This document shows, one piece after another, positions 42,379-53,006 of a stretch of 64,000 bases of DNA (positions are counted from its first letter, which is position 1; every line of letters begins with the position of its first letter). The DNA is from Anabaena sp. WA102 (GTDB lineage Bacteria > Cyanobacteriota > Cyanobacteriia > Cyanobacteriales > Nostocaceae): contig NZ_CP011456.1 in assembly GCF_001277295.1 (NCBI RefSeq), positions 4,530,001 through 4,594,000 of the forward strand. Direction: 5' to 3'. Below the pieces are notes generated by a model, which did no database searches, was not told the DNA's origin, and was given only the letters and a program-made list of their open reading frames with translations. Position numbers and translations under genes: made by a program.

Positions 42379-45300
42379 CCGTAGCGTTTCCCCCGCGCCG
42401 ACCTCAAAGCGGTAGTACCCCCCTGCCCCTGAGCCAAAGACCCTGTACTCGGTGTTCCCAAGATCAAACGCTCCACATCCATATTCACCTTATCCAGAGT
42501 CGCCTTCAGATTATTACTTTCATTCGATTCAGGAATTTCATTGCGAATATCACTGCGAATAATGACCTGATAATCCCCTGGAACCACCCCTGGCAAAGAA
42601 GCCGTCAGCGTATTGGTATAACTATTGCCACTGAGGACTTCCCTCGAATTGTCAACCTGTCCCAAGAACAGATCATTGATGTCCCATTGACCATCCTTCG
42701 AGAGATAAAGAGAATCTGACCAATTCCCCACAACCGCATTACTACCCTCATTTGTCACCGTATAGGTAATGCTGGCACTCTGTCCTGTCACCCCATTGGC
42801 TGGGATCGTAATCGTACCCACCACTAAATCCGCAGGCTGGGCTAACGACACCACAACAGAAGTGGGATCATAGGCGACATTATTGTTTTCGACAGTTCCC
42901 TCATAGAGCGAATTACCTGCATCGGTCTTAGCAAATAGATAAAATGATCCCGATATACCTTGGGGTAAACGGAAGGACTCAGTTTGGCTGTAGGTCGCCC
43001 CTGCTGCAAGATTTCCTGTGTAGGAGCGATAGCCTAGATAGATATCACTGTTGCGATCAAATACCTGATCGCGGGACAGATAAAAAGCTTCGTACCAACT
43101 GCGATCGCCTGTTTCCACCGTTCCCGCATTACGCACCGTCCAACTAACCGTGAGATTTTGACCACCAATACCCGTTGTGGGCGCATCCACACTGACCATC
43201 ACCAGGTCTGGACTGGCTGTGACACCAACGCTTGTTCCCCCAGTGGTTTCTCCTCCCGTTCCTGTGGTGGTTCCCTGGGTGGCCTTGTCATTGTTATTTT
43301 CTAAAGACCCTTCATAAACGTAGCTCAACGCATCAGTCCGAACCAGGGTGTAATAATTCCCTGCTTGCAAGTTATTCGGCAAATTAAAACTACGCGAAAC
43401 ACTATACTGCTCAGACACATCCAAAGCTTCGGAACGATAGGCATAGCCCAGGAAAATATCATCACTGCTAATTTGGTTATCGGTCGAAAGATAAACGCCG
43501 TCATACCAATAATTGCTATTGGTAGTACTACTTCCAAAATTCTTAACTGTCCAATTAACCGTTAAAGCTTGCCCCGATTGGCCACTGCTCGGCGAACTAA
43601 CCTCAGTGACCTGAAGATCGGCTGTTTCTCGTGTCACCGTTAGGGGCTGACCAGTAGAACTATTATTATTTTCCTGGGTCGCCTCATAGACAGAGTTACC
43701 CGCATCCGTCACCACAAAAACTTGATACCCCGCGATCGCGTCAATGGGAAGGGTGACTAATTCACTACGAGTATAGGACTGATTGGGAGCCAGAATTTCC
43801 CCACGACTAAACGATCCCAAAACAAGATCATCGCTGTTACCGATTTGAGCATCCTTAGAAAGAATAACCTGATCCGTCCAACTACTGATTGCCGTATCCC
43901 CAGTTCCCTGATTACGAACCGTCCATTCTACCCGCAGAGCCTTACCCGCTTCTCCTGTCATGGGTACAGAAGCCGAAACCACTACTAAATCCGCAGGTTG
44001 AGAGGTAATGACAATGGGAGTTGTTGCTAGAAAAGTATTATTTTCATTATTCAATTCAAAGACTTCATTATTACTATCGGTAATACCAAAGAGATAGTAA
44101 TTACCTGTCAAGGTATTGGGTAGAGTGTAACTAAAATTATTGGTATAGGACTCATCAGGAGCCAAACTTCCGTAATGGGGTTGATCGCCAATAAGCAGAT
44201 CGGTATTAGTATCAAGTTGATTATCTAAAGAAAGATAGAAACGATCAGTCCAATAATAATTAGGGGTTGTCGTTGAGCCAAAATTGGTAACTTGATAGCT
44301 GAAGTTTAGGGCGCGACTTGCTGTTGCTTGGGTTGGAAGCGTCAGCGAAAGAATTTCTAGATCGGGCGGTGGAGTCAGATTGATACGAGTTGGGGTTGCT
44401 TTATAGCCCGTATTATTGCCATCAAATACACTTTCAAAGACTTGATTACCCGCATCCGTCCGCACAAAGAAGTAATAGTCTCCACTAATGCCAATGGGCA
44501 AGGAAACCGTCTGTGACGAGGTGTAACTATCATTACTGTTAAGGATTCCATTCTGAGAAAACGTCCCTAAGTTGCGATCATCTGCATCTAACACCTCATC
44601 AGTGGACAAGAAAACCTGATCGTACCAGACGGTTTCCAGATTTTTGCCGATTCCCTTATTGGTGACAGTCCAACTGAGATTCAAAGACTGACCTGAAAAA
44701 GATTGGGAGGGAATCGTAACATTAGTAACTTGGAAATCGGGTGGTGGTGTAAGGGAAACATTTGTTGGACTACCGACTGTTAGATTGTCATTTTCCTTGT
44801 CATTTTCAAAGACATTATTACGAACATCTGTTTTGACTAGGAAATAATAATTACCACTAATGCCACGCGGTAAAGTTACATCCAGATGATTGGTATAACT
44901 ATCTCCTGCGTTGAGATAACTGGGATTATTCGCTTGTCCCAAATAAATATCCGTATCATCAAAAGTATTATCTAGGGACAAATAAACGGAATCACTCCAG
45001 TAGGGGGAACTGGTTGCCCCATTACCAACGTTTTTGACCGTCCATTGAATGGCGGTTGATTGGCTAGAAAAGGCCGTTAGAGGTGCAGCAACATTAGATA
45101 CTTGAAGATTAGGGAAGGTTTTTAAAGTAACGGCAATTGGTATATCATCAATTGTTGTATTATTAGTTTCTGTTCCTGAATATTCTAGAATTTGATTATT
45201 GGCATCAGTTGAGACGATAATTTGTTGATTACCGCTAAGTATTAAAGGTAGCGTGATTGATTGAGTCCGTTCAACAGAAGCCCCTGCTGCGATGCCTGCG

Positions 45301-48300
45301 GCGGGCGTAGCCATCGCTCCATCAAAAGTAAACGATCCTAACAATTTATCATTCCCTATCTTATCATCATCGGATAGATAAACGTAATCCACCCAACTTC
45401 CAGAAGCGGTAGCAATTCCTTGATTAGTTAATGTCCAACTAATATTTATTACTTCTCCAGATTGGGCATTAATTGGAGCAACAATATTACTAACTACCAA
45501 ATCAGGTAAATTAGTATTAGGATCATTATCAATGATGTTTAAAATGGCTGTTGTTTCTGTTCCTAATGTTGCGCCATTGCTAGGATTGGATAAAGCTAAA
45601 TTGACGGTTTCTGTAGGTTCGTAAACATTGTCATCAATAATAGGAATGATGACGTTTTTACTCGTTTCTCCATTAGCAAAAGTCAACGTAACTGGTAAAT
45701 TTGAATTATTATAATCACTACCTGCTGTAGCTATACCATCAGTAGCAGTTACAGTAACGCTAACTTCACCATCACTTCCCCCTGTACGAGTCAGACTAAT
45801 AATCGCTGTACCACGTTCATTGATATTGTAGGTTGCTGCGGTGAAAGAGAAACTACCTGTAAAAGCATCATTAACATTGGAGATGGAAATACTAATATCT
45901 CCCTCATAAGATAAACCAGTGCTATCAGTGGTTTTTACCCGAATAATATGCCCTGTTGCAGTTTCATAATCCAGCAATCCGCCATTAGCAACAACTATTT
46001 GATTACCATTCAGTGCAAATCTGCCACCAGCATCATTAATTAGAGTATAAGTGTGGGTATCATTAGCGTTAGCATCAACTGAAATAAGATTACCAATTAC
46101 AGTATTATTGGCACTATTTTCGGGAATTGTATTCTTGCTGAGATAGATGGATGTAGGTGCGCTATTGATAACAGTCAAAATAAAGTTATCGGCAACTGAA
46201 GCATTATTTGGATCTGTAGCTGTCACCTTAATTTCTAATTTTCCAGTGCTAGAAATTGGTGGTGTACCGCTAAAAATCTTGTTATTAAGGGTTAACCAAC
46301 TGGGTAAAGGACTACCATCAGCTAAAGTTGCCGAATAGGTGAGGGAATCACCCAAATCTGCATCGCGGAAAGCATTTTCAGAAATATTGAAATTAGAGAA
46401 AGTGTTGCTATAGAAATTAATATCGGGAATAGGATTAACTATTTCCGGTACATCATTCACTGAATTGATCGTGAAGATGACATTAGATGGATTAGCTGCA
46501 TAATTAGTACCATCAGAACCATTCCAAGTAAAGCCAGCAGTTCCATTAAAATTAGCATTGGGAACAAAAGTTAAATTTCCTAAGTTGGCTACAGCAATCT
46601 CTTGATTTACCGTGACGTTATTAGTCCCCAATTTTAGTACGCCATTACTCGGTAATTGAACTACCTTAATAGTTGCTAGGGATATACCACTACTACTGCT
46701 AAAAACACCAGAAAAGTCAGTCGCAGAAAAAGTAATAGTTTGGTCTTCATTACCTGTTTTAGCCACACTACCAACCGTAGTGACCGTATTAATATCAACA
46801 GCCCAAAGTTCTACCCCTTGGGTGAAATTATCAGCCGTAAAATAGAGTTTACCATTGCTATAAGTTAGGTTTCCTGGGTTAGAACTACCGCTACCAACTT
46901 GAATATCTTTGAGGAAAACAGGACTACCTGTAGTTGCATCTAATTTCCATAATTCATTGCCATTAGCTGATGTGGAAGCAGTAAAGTAGAGAGTACCATT
47001 GACATTCGTTAGGTTAGTTGGAGAAGAACTATTACCACCGGAAACAACATCAATAACGCTGGGAGTTCCGGTGGTAGTGTCAATTTTCCACAGTTCATAA
47101 CCATTAGTTGATGTGTAAGCAGTGAAGTAGAGAGTACCATTGACATCAGTTAAATTGCCTGGAGAGGAACTACCGCTACCAGAAACAATATCAATAACTA
47201 CAGGCTTACCCGTTGTTGGGTCAATCTTCCATAATTCATAGCCATTAGTTGGAGTATATGCTTGGAAGTAGAGTGTGCCATTGACATTTGTTAAATAAGC
47301 TGGAGAAGAACTACCAGTACCAGAAACAATATCAATAACTTCAGGATTACCTGTAGTAGAATTAATCCGCCAGAGTTCTTGACCATTGGTGGCATTATTC
47401 GCAGTAAAGTAGAGAACGCTACCAACATTTAAAAAGTTACTAATATTAGGGTTAATAGCGCCAGGATAAATTTCTAACTGCACTGTACCCGCAGTATTCC
47501 CATCACTTTTCCATAGTTCTACGCCATTAGTCCCATCATTAGCGGTAAAGTAAAGAGTACCATTGACATTGAAAAGGCTACTGGGTGATGAACCATTACT
47601 TCCAGAATAAATATCCTTAACTAAAACCGGATTACCAGTGCTGTCTAGTTTCCATAGTTCTTCACCATTAGCAGCGTTAGAAGCCTTAAAGAAAAGAGTT
47701 CCATTGACATTAGTTAAATTAGTGGGACTAGAACTACCGCTACCAGAAACAATATCAATGACTACAGGTTTACCCGTTGTTGAGTCAATTTTCCACAGTT
47801 CAAAGCCATTCGTAGCAGTATATGCCTGGAAATAGAGAACTCCATTAATGTTAATTAGACTAGATACATAAGATACTCCTGCTACAGTAACCGGATTTCC
47901 CGTGCTTGAATCAATGGTATATAACGGCTGGTATGTAGAGTTGCTGTAGTAAGAGCTTCTGAAATAAAGTTTACCACCTACATTGGTGAAGCTATCAAGA
48001 TAAGGAACATAGCCACTAGGTAAATCAGGAACCACCAACCGCACAGGATTTCCCGTGGTTGGGTCTATTTTCCATAACTGATTGCCATTTACGCCATCAT
48101 TGGCTTTAAAATACAATGTGCCATTGACATCTATGAGGCCATTGGGACTAGAACTATAGGTACGTCCATTGATATCTTTTGCTAGAACTGTACCCGCAGC
48201 AGTCCCATCACTTTTCCACAGTTCTACACCATTAGTCCCATTATTAGCTGTGAAGTAAAGAGTACCATTGACATTGAAAAGGCTGCCGGGTGATGAACCA

Positions 48301-51047
48301 TTACTTCCAGCATAAATATCCTTAACTAAAACCGGATTACCAGTGCTGTCTAGTTTCCATAGTTCTTCACCATTAGCAGCGTTAGAAGCCGTAAAGAAAA
48401 GAGTTCCATTGACATTAGTTAAATTAGTGGGACTAGAACTACCACTACCAGAAACAATATCAATGACTACAGGTTTACCCGTTGTTGAGTCAATTTTCCA
48501 CAGTTCAAAGCCATTCGTAGCAGTATATGCCTGGAAATAGAGAACTCCATTAATGTTAATTAGACTAGATACATAAGATACTCCTGCTACAGTAACCGGA
48601 TTTCCCGTGCTTGAATCAATGGTATATAACGGCTGGTATGTAGAGTTGCTGTAGTAAGAGCTTCTGAAATAAAGTTTACCACCTACATTGGTGAAGCTAT
48701 CAAGATAAGGAACATAGCCACTAGGTAAATCAGGAACCACCAACCGCACAGGATTTCCCGTAGTTGGGTCTATTTTCCATAACTGATTGCCATTTACGCC
48801 ATCATCGGCTTTAAAATACAATGTGCCATTGATATCTATGAGGCTATTAGGATCTGAACTATAGGTACGTCCATTGATATCTTTTGCTAGAACTGTACCC
48901 GCAGTAGTCCCATCACTTTTCCACAGTTCTACACCATTAGTCCCATCATTGGCTGTGAAGTAAAGAGTACCATTAACATTGAAAAGGCTGCTTGGTGATG
49001 AGTAACCACTTCCAGGATTAATATCCTTAACTAAAACCGGATTACCAGTGCTGTCTATTTTCCATAGTTCTTGACCATTAGCAACATTATAAGCTGCAAA
49101 GAAAAGAGTCCCATTGACATTAGTTAAATTAGTGGGACTAGAACTACCGCCACCAGAAACAATATCAATGACTACAGGCTGACCCGTTGTTGAGTCAATT
49201 TTCCACAGTTCAAAGCCATTCGTAGCAGTATATCCCTGGAAATAGAGAACTCCATTGATGTTAGTTAGATTAGATACATAGGATACTCCTGCTACAGCAA
49301 CAGGATTTCCTGTGGTTGAATCAATGGTGTATAACGGCTGGTAAATTGTAGTGTTGCTATTGTAGTAAGAGCTTCTGAAATAAAGTTTACCACCTACATT
49401 GGTGAAGCTATCAAGATAAGCAGCATTGTTATCATATAAATCAGGAACTACCAACCGCACAGGATTTCCCGTAGTTGGGTCTATTTTCCATAACTGATTG
49501 CCATTTACGCCATCATCGGCTTTAAAATACAATGTGCCATTGATATCTATGAGGCCATTGGGACTAGAACTATTTGCTCCCGCATAAATATCCAGCAGAA
49601 CTGGATTCCCCGTTGTTGGGTCAATGCGAAATAGTTCGTGGCCATTTGTACTATTATTCGCAATGAAGTAAACTGTGCCACCAGAATTAATGAAGTTGCT
49701 AGGATTAGAACTATTCGCACCAGGGTAAAGATCGCTAATTAAAACGGGTAGATTGTTAGCAGGATCTAGTTTCCATAGTTCAGAACCTGTAGCTGATGTA
49801 GAAGCCGTGAAATAGAGAACGCCATTAATATTAATTAAATTACTTGGAGAAGAAGTACCACTACCAGAAACGATATCAATAACACTAGGAGTTCCGGTGG
49901 TGGGGTCAATTTTCCACAACTCATAACCCAGATAATTAACACCATTGTATCCGTATGCTGTGAAGTAGAGTGTACCATTAACATTCGTTAAATTGTTTGG
50001 AGAAGAACCACCAGTACCTAAATCAATGCGTGTGAGTGTACCATTCGTGCCAATTTTCCACAGTTCAGAACCATTAGTGGGGTCGTTTGCTTGGAAATAA
50101 AGCGTACCATTGACATCAGTTAAATAAGTGGGACTAGAACTACCACTACCTGCATTAATTTCAATGAGGCTGACAACTCCTGTACTTGTATCAGCCTTAT
50201 ATAGTTCAATTCCATTGATATCATTGTTGGCAGTGAAGTAGAGAATCCCCCCAACATTGATAAAACTGCTGGGATTAGAACTGTAGGTGGTTGCATTGAT
50301 GTCTTGAGTGAGAACCGTACCTTCTGGAGTACCATCAGTTTGCCAAAGTTCTACCCCTTGAGTGAAGTTATCAGCGGTAAAATAGATTTTGCCATTGCTG
50401 TAAGTCAGGTTTCCGGGGTTAGAACTACCATTACCAACTTGAATGTCTTTGAGGAAAACAGGGCTACCTGTAGTTGAGTCTATTTTCCATAGTTCATAAC
50501 CTGTAGCTGATGTAGAAGCCCTGAAATAGAGAGTACCGTTGGCATTTGTTAGGTTGGTTGGAAAAGAACTTCCACTACCAGAAACGATATCAATAACGCT
50601 GGGAGTTCCGGTGGTAGGGTCAATCTTCCACAATTCATAGCCATTAGTTGGAGTATATGCTACGAAGTAGAGCGTGCCATTGACATTCGTTAAATTAGCT
50701 GGGGAAGAACTATCGCTACCTAAATCAATGCGTGTGGGTGTACCATTAGTGCCAATTTTCCAGAGTTCATAACCATTAGTGGGGTCATAAGCTTGGAAGT
50801 AGAGAGTGCCATTGACATCAGTTAAATAAGTGGGACTAGAACTACCACTACCTGCATTAATTTCAATGAGGCTGACAACTCCTGTACTGATATCAGCCTT
50901 ATATAGCTCAAGTCCATTGGTATCATTGTTAGCAGTGAAGTAGAGAATCCCTCCAACGTTGATAAAACTGCTGGGATTAGAACTGTAGGTGGTTGCATTG
51001 ATGTCTGAAACTAAATAGGGTTCATTCATAGCAGGTGTAGATGTCAT
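42375..51047 (-). CDS. giant modular exoprotein, N-terminal part: ELW-repeat propellers, cadherin, Calx-beta, CARDB x8
   Basis: A 2890-aa frame. Residues 1-1416 hold dozens of 40-48-aa repeats with NVNGTLYFxA and NGxELWKID motifs (ELWxxDGT-type propellers). Then come a cadherin-like unit, a He_PIG domain, another cadherin (APTSIYLSKNTIPENSANN), a Calx-beta domain (YNINERGTAIISLTRTGGSD) and eight CARDB repeats (LPDLVVSNI to ADLVVGTITI, about 1850-2870). It ends with a frameshifted tail GGTTALRSARGKRYG. In the other frame the same bases read GYYRFEVGAGETLRLKLD, joining directly to the next gene part. No N-terminal signal peptide is seen, as expected for type I secretion. The gene is preceded by about 250 bp without other genes. 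Confidence 0.88.
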   Translation of the reverse strand: MTSTPAMNEPYLVSDINATTYSSNPSSFINVGGILYFTANNDTNGLELYKADISTGVVSLIEINAGSGSSSPTYLTDVNGTLYFQAYDPTNGYELWKIGTNGTPTRIDLGSDSSSPANLTNVNGTLYFVAYTPTNGYELWKIDPTTGTPSVIDIVSGSGSSFPTNLTNANGTLYFRASTSATGYELWKIDSTTGSPVFLKDIQVGNGSSNPGNLTYSNGKIYFTADNFTQGVELWQTDGTPEGTVLTQDINATTYSSNPSSFINVGGILYFTANNDINGIELYKADTSTGVVSLIEINAGSGSSSPTYLTDVNGTLYFQANDPTNGSELWKIGTNGTLTRIDLGTGGSSPNNLTNVNGTLYFTAYGYNGVNYLGYELWKIDPTTGTPSVIDIVSGSGTSSPSNLININGVLYFTASTSATGSELWKLDPANNLPVLISDLYPGANSSNPSNFINSGGTVYFIANNSTNGHELFRIDPTTGNPVLLDIYAGANSSSPNGLIDINGTLYFKADDGVNGNQLWKIDPTTGNPVRLVVPDLYDNNAAYLDSFTNVGGKLYFRSSYYNSNTTIYQPLYTIDSTTGNPVAVAGVSYVSNLTNINGVLYFQGYTATNGFELWKIDSTTGQPVVIDIVSGGGSSSPTNLTNVNGTLFFAAYNVANGQELWKIDSTGNPVLVKDINPGSGYSSPSSLFNVNGTLYFTANDGTNGVELWKSDGTTAGTVLAKDINGRTYSSDPNSLIDINGTLYFKADDGVNGNQLWKIDPTTGNPVRLVVPDLPSGYVPYLDSFTNVGGKLYFRSSYYSNSTYQPLYTIDSSTGNPVTVAGVSYVSSLININGVLYFQAYTATNGFELWKIDSTTGKPVVIDIVSGSGSSSPTNLTNVNGTLFFTASNAANGEELWKLDSTGNPVLVKDIYAGSNGSSPGSLFNVNGTLYFTANNGTNGVELWKSDGTAAGTVLAKDINGRTYSSSPNGLIDVNGTLYFKANDGVNGNQLWKIDPTTGNPVRLVVPDLPSGYVPYLDSFTNVGGKLYFRSSYYSNSTYQPLYTIDSSTGNPVTVAGVSYVSSLININGVLYFQAYTATNGFELWKIDSTTGKPVVIDIVSGSGSSSPTNLTNVNGTLFFKASNAANGEELWKLDSTGNPVLVKDIYSGSNGSSPSSLFNVNGTLYFTANDGTNGVELWKSDGNTAGTVQLEIYPGAINPNISNFLNVGSVLYFTANNATNGQELWRINSTTGNPEVIDIVSGTGSSSPAYLTNVNGTLYFQAYTPTNGYELWKIDPTTGKPVVIDIVSGSGSSSPGNLTDVNGTLYFTAYTSTNGYELWKIDTTTGTPSVIDVVSGGNSSSPTNLTNVNGTLYFTASTSANGNELWKLDATTGSPVFLKDIQVGSGSSNPGNLTYSNGKLYFTADNFTQGVELWAVDINTVTTVGSVAKTGNEDQTITFSATDFSGVFSSSSGISLATIKVVQLPSNGVLKLGTNNVTVNQEIAVANLGNLTFVPNANFNGTAGFTWNGSDGTNYAANPSNVIFTINSVNDVPEIVNPIPDINFYSNTFSNFNISENAFRDADLGDSLTYSATLADGSPLPSWLTLNNKIFSGTPPISSTGKLEIKVTATDPNNASVADNFILTVINSAPTSIYLSKNTIPENSANNTVIGNLISVDANANDTHTYTLINDAGGRFALNGNQIVVANGGLLDYETATGHIIRVKTTDSTGLSYEGDISISISNVNDAFTGSFSFTAATYNINERGTAIISLTRTGGSDGEVSVTVTATDGIATAGSDYNNSNLPVTLTFANGETSKNVIIPIIDDNVYEPTETVNLALSNPSNGATLGTETTAILNIIDNDPNTNLPDLVVSNIVAPINAQSGEVINISWTLTNQGIATASGSWVDYVYLSDDDKIGNDKLLGSFTFDGAMATPAAGIAAGASVERTQSITLPLILSGNQQIIVSTDANNQILEYSGTETNNTTIDDIPIAVTLKTFPNLQVSNVAAPLTAFSSQSTAIQWTVKNVGNGATSSPYWSDSVYLSLDNTFDDTDIYLGQANNPSYLNAGDSYTNHLDVTLPRGISGNYYFLVKTDVRNNVFENDKENDNLTVGSPTNVSLTPPPDFQVTNVTIPSQSFSGQSLNLSWTVTNKGIGKNLETVWYDQVFLSTDEVLDADDRNLGTFSQNGILNSNDSYTSSQTVSLPIGISGDYYFFVRTDAGNQVFESVFDGNNTGYKATPTRINLTPPPDLEILSLTLPTQATASRALNFSYQVTNFGSTTTPNYYWTDRFYLSLDNQLDTNTDLLIGDQPHYGSLAPDESYTNNFSYTLPNTLTGNYYLFGITDSNNEVFELNNENNTFLATTPIVITSQPADLVVVSASVPMTGEAGKALRVEWTVRNQGTGDTAISSWTDQVILSKDAQIGNSDDLVLGSFSRGEILAPNQSYTRSELVTLPIDAIAGYQVFVVTDAGNSVYEATQENNNSSTGQPLTVTRETADLQVTEVSSPSSGQSGQALTVNWTVKNFGSSTTNSNYWYDGVYLSTDNQISSDDIFLGYAYRSEALDVSEQYSVSRSFNLPNNLQAGNYYTLVRTDALSYVYEGSLENNNDKATQGTTTGTGGETTGGTSVGVTASPDLVMVSVDAPTTGIGGQNLTVSWTVRNAGTVETGDRSWYEAFYLSRDQVFDRNSDIYLGYRSYTGNLAAGATYSQTESFRLPQGISGSFYLFAKTDAGNSLYEGTVENNNVAYDPTSVVVSLAQPADLVVGTITIPANGVTGQSASITYTVTNEGSNAVVGNWSDSLYLSKDGQWDINDLFLGQVDNSREVLSGNSYTNTLTASLPGVVPGDYQVIIRSDIRNEIPESNESNNLKATLDKVNMDVERLILGTPSTGSLAQGQGGTTALRSARGKRYG
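47581..49700 (-). repeat. three tandem copies of a 705-bp coding unit
   Basis: Copies start near 47581, 48286 and 48991. The first two differ at few bases over 705 bp (235 codons); the third is more diverged and slightly longer. They encode several propeller blades (KLYFRSSYY, FELWKIDSTTG, GTVLAKDINGRTYSS). The unit size is a multiple of three, so duplication keeps the frame. It lies inside the gene at 42375-51047. Confidence 0.85.
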
Positions 51048-51406
51048 AAAAGTATATGGTAATTAATTTTCGCGCATAGCTGTAGCAAAAAAATAATATT
51101 GAGTATACAAAAGTCTGGCATCTACCAAAAGTTAGATATTTGAAATTTTTCCTCAAGAATCTTACCTGAGTAGGTTGACACAGGAATATGTTGTATTTAA
51201 ATTAGCTGGTGCTACAATATGTTTTTAGTAAATATATATATACAGAGACCTTATGAACTACCAACGATTTGTACACCTTATGAACTTATGGGAGATTGAC
51301 TATGTGGAAAGATGAAGTATTGGAAGAAATTTACAAAATCCGAGAAGAACACGCTAAAGCTTTTAATTATGATTTGCATGAAATTTGTCAAGATTTAAGA
51401 AAAAAA

Positions 51407-52726
51407 CCTTAACGGGTGACAAGGCGGCTAAAGAGCTTGTTTCATAAGGGATAGAGCCTGAAAGCCCCGTTGAAAAAAGAGGCGTTTATGAGGCTTGAGA
51501 TTGATTAAATTCAGAGCTAAATCAGCCCATAATTCCATACCATAAATCCATAGTTGTCCGTAGAGAGCAAAGCTAAAATCACTTTGACGTGGGTACTTGT
51601 CCTGATGTTGTTGAATACGTCCGGCATAAGTCTCTATACCTAATTTTTTCATCCGTTGACCGTGCATAGTGGCTAAACTATAAGCAATGACAATCAATAA
51701 TACTAAAGCTAAAAAGCGAGTTTCATTTACTTTAGTATCCTCTAAATTATAACCACCAGTTTTACAATCCTTAAAGAATTGCTCAATTCCCCATCGACAT
51801 CTATAGAGGCATAAAGTTTGTTGGAGAGTTGGTAGATTCGTCAAGATATACCAAGGTTCTTTTGGTCCAGAGTTCCGATATTTTCTCTTCCAATAAACAG
51901 CGATATTAAATAAGCCTAATTCATCCCCTTTACCACATTTAACTTTTTCATAAAATCTCGACATTCCTGGCTTAAATCCTTGATTTTTAAGAACTTGATA
52001 TTCTTGTTCAGGTTTTTCTTGAAAATAAAGGTTTTTCTTCTGGCGTAAAGCGAAGTAAACTCCTTGCTCATCAAGCCATTTAGCCAGTTTTGGACTATGA
52101 AATTCTCTGTCTGCTAACACCACAATTCGACATTTTTTTAACAACTTTATTGCTGTCTTTATTAATCTTTTCTGTGTTTGTAAATTACTATTTCCGACAT
52201 GATTTAATGTTTCCCAATATAGTGGTAGGGCATGAGTACCCCATACCAATGTCACCATAAATATATTTCGCCCCTTCCACTGTGTTCTATCCAGTGCTAC
52301 CATCCAATAACCATATTTTTGATACTGTTTTTTATGAAAATAACGGCGCTGTTCTCGATTCAGTTGTTTTGGTGTTAACGATTGTCTAATCCAATATTTT
52401 ATCAATGGAAACCATAATAATTTTACGCAGAGTTTACCTATTCCTAAAAATCTTTGTAGATTACGTTTCCTGCTTTCATATTTAATTGGTTGGGGAAACA
52501 AGCTGGCCAATTTTGACAGTTTTACTTGGCGATGAGCCTGTATTAATAACAACAATATCTCTAGTGTCAAATACTGCTGTTCACTCAAATGCTTTCGGAA
52601 AATTGTTTGATATGATTGTGGTAACATTTTTTGCTTCGGGGGCTTCTTTGTCCCTATTTTTTTACTCCCTTATTTTCTCAAATTATTGCCACATCTCATC
52701 TTCAACCGCCTTGTCACCCGTTAAGG
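51407..52726 (-). mobile_element. IS4-type insertion sequence, 1320 bp
   Basis: Left end CCTTAACGGGTGACAAGGCG (51407-51426) is matched exactly in inverse at the right end (CGCCTTGTCACCCGTTAAGG, 52707-52726). Seven A bases flank each side (51400-51406, 52727-52733), the likely target duplication. One transposase gene on the minus strand. The IS seems complete and possibly active. Confidence 0.93.
51428..52627 (-). CDS. IS4-family DDE transposase
   Basis: A 399-aa transposase: first Asp in WMVALDRTQWKGRNI, second in VVLADREFHSPKLA, and the Glu in LYRCRWGIEQFFKDCKTGGY (YREK-like). This is the DDE_Tnp_1/IS4 pattern with the insert of beta strands between the second Asp and Glu. The frame is intact. 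It is unrelated at sequence level to the transposase at 24093-25112, so two IS4-type groups are present. Confidence 0.9.
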   Translation of the reverse strand: MLPQSYQTIFRKHLSEQQYLTLEILLLLIQAHRQVKLSKLASLFPQPIKYESRKRNLQRFLGIGKLCVKLLWFPLIKYWIRQSLTPKQLNREQRRYFHKKQYQKYGYWMVALDRTQWKGRNIFMVTLVWGTHALPLYWETLNHVGNSNLQTQKRLIKTAIKLLKKCRIVVLADREFHSPKLAKWLDEQGVYFALRQKKNLYFQEKPEQEYQVLKNQGFKPGMSRFYEKVKCGKGDELGLFNIAVYWKRKYRNSGPKEPWYILTNLPTLQQTLCLYRCRWGIEQFFKDCKTGGYNLEDTKVNETRFLALVLLIVIAYSLATMHGQRMKKLGIETYAGRIQQHQDKYPRQSDFSFALYGQLWIYGMELWADLALNLINLKPHKRLFFQRGFQALSLMKQAL

Positions 52727-52799
52727 AAAAAAACAGGTAGCTAAAAACAGAAAAGTTATTACTCAGCCGCTGGTAACATTATCATCCTCAACTAAATAG

Positions 52800-52942
52800 G
52801 CGATAGCGAAGCGCTCCGCAGGAATCGCTATTTGGGATATGGGAGAGCGATCGCTTGCTAAAATAGAAATAATTTGAAGTTACAGGAGAAATAAATGATC
52901 ACATTAGAAATGGCGATAGCTTTGCTCGCCGCAGGCATCGCT
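52800..52942. repeat. GCGATAGCGAAGCGCTCC-type dispersed repeats
   Basis: One unit at 52800-52829 (GCGATAGCGAAGCGCTCCGC, then AGGAATCGCT) and a variant at 52913-52942 (GCGATAGCTTTGCTCGCCGC, then AGGCATCGCT). Both are palindrome-like members of the same repeat superfamily seen at 53996-54320 and 55483-55538. Confidence 0.65.
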
Positions 52943-53006
52943 CCAAAACACACAAAATTAACATACTATCCGTTACCTGTTCCCTTATTTGTAATATAGA
53001 AATAAA

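Larger units (their letters stand above)
51302..52799 (+). pseudogene. small antitoxin-like gene interrupted by an IS
   Basis: The left piece (51302-51406) encodes MWKDEVLEEIYKIREEHAKA, FNYDLHEICQDLRKK; the element then supplies a CCT codon and a TAA stop. After the IS, the frame resumes with QVAKNRKVITQPLVTLSS and ends STK, stop at 52797-52799. Removing the IS and one AAAAAAA joins RKK to QVAKNR in frame, about 58 aa in all. Similar short proteins occur widely in cyanobacteria next to toxin genes or as orphan antitoxin-like proteins. Function not established. Confidence 0.75.
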
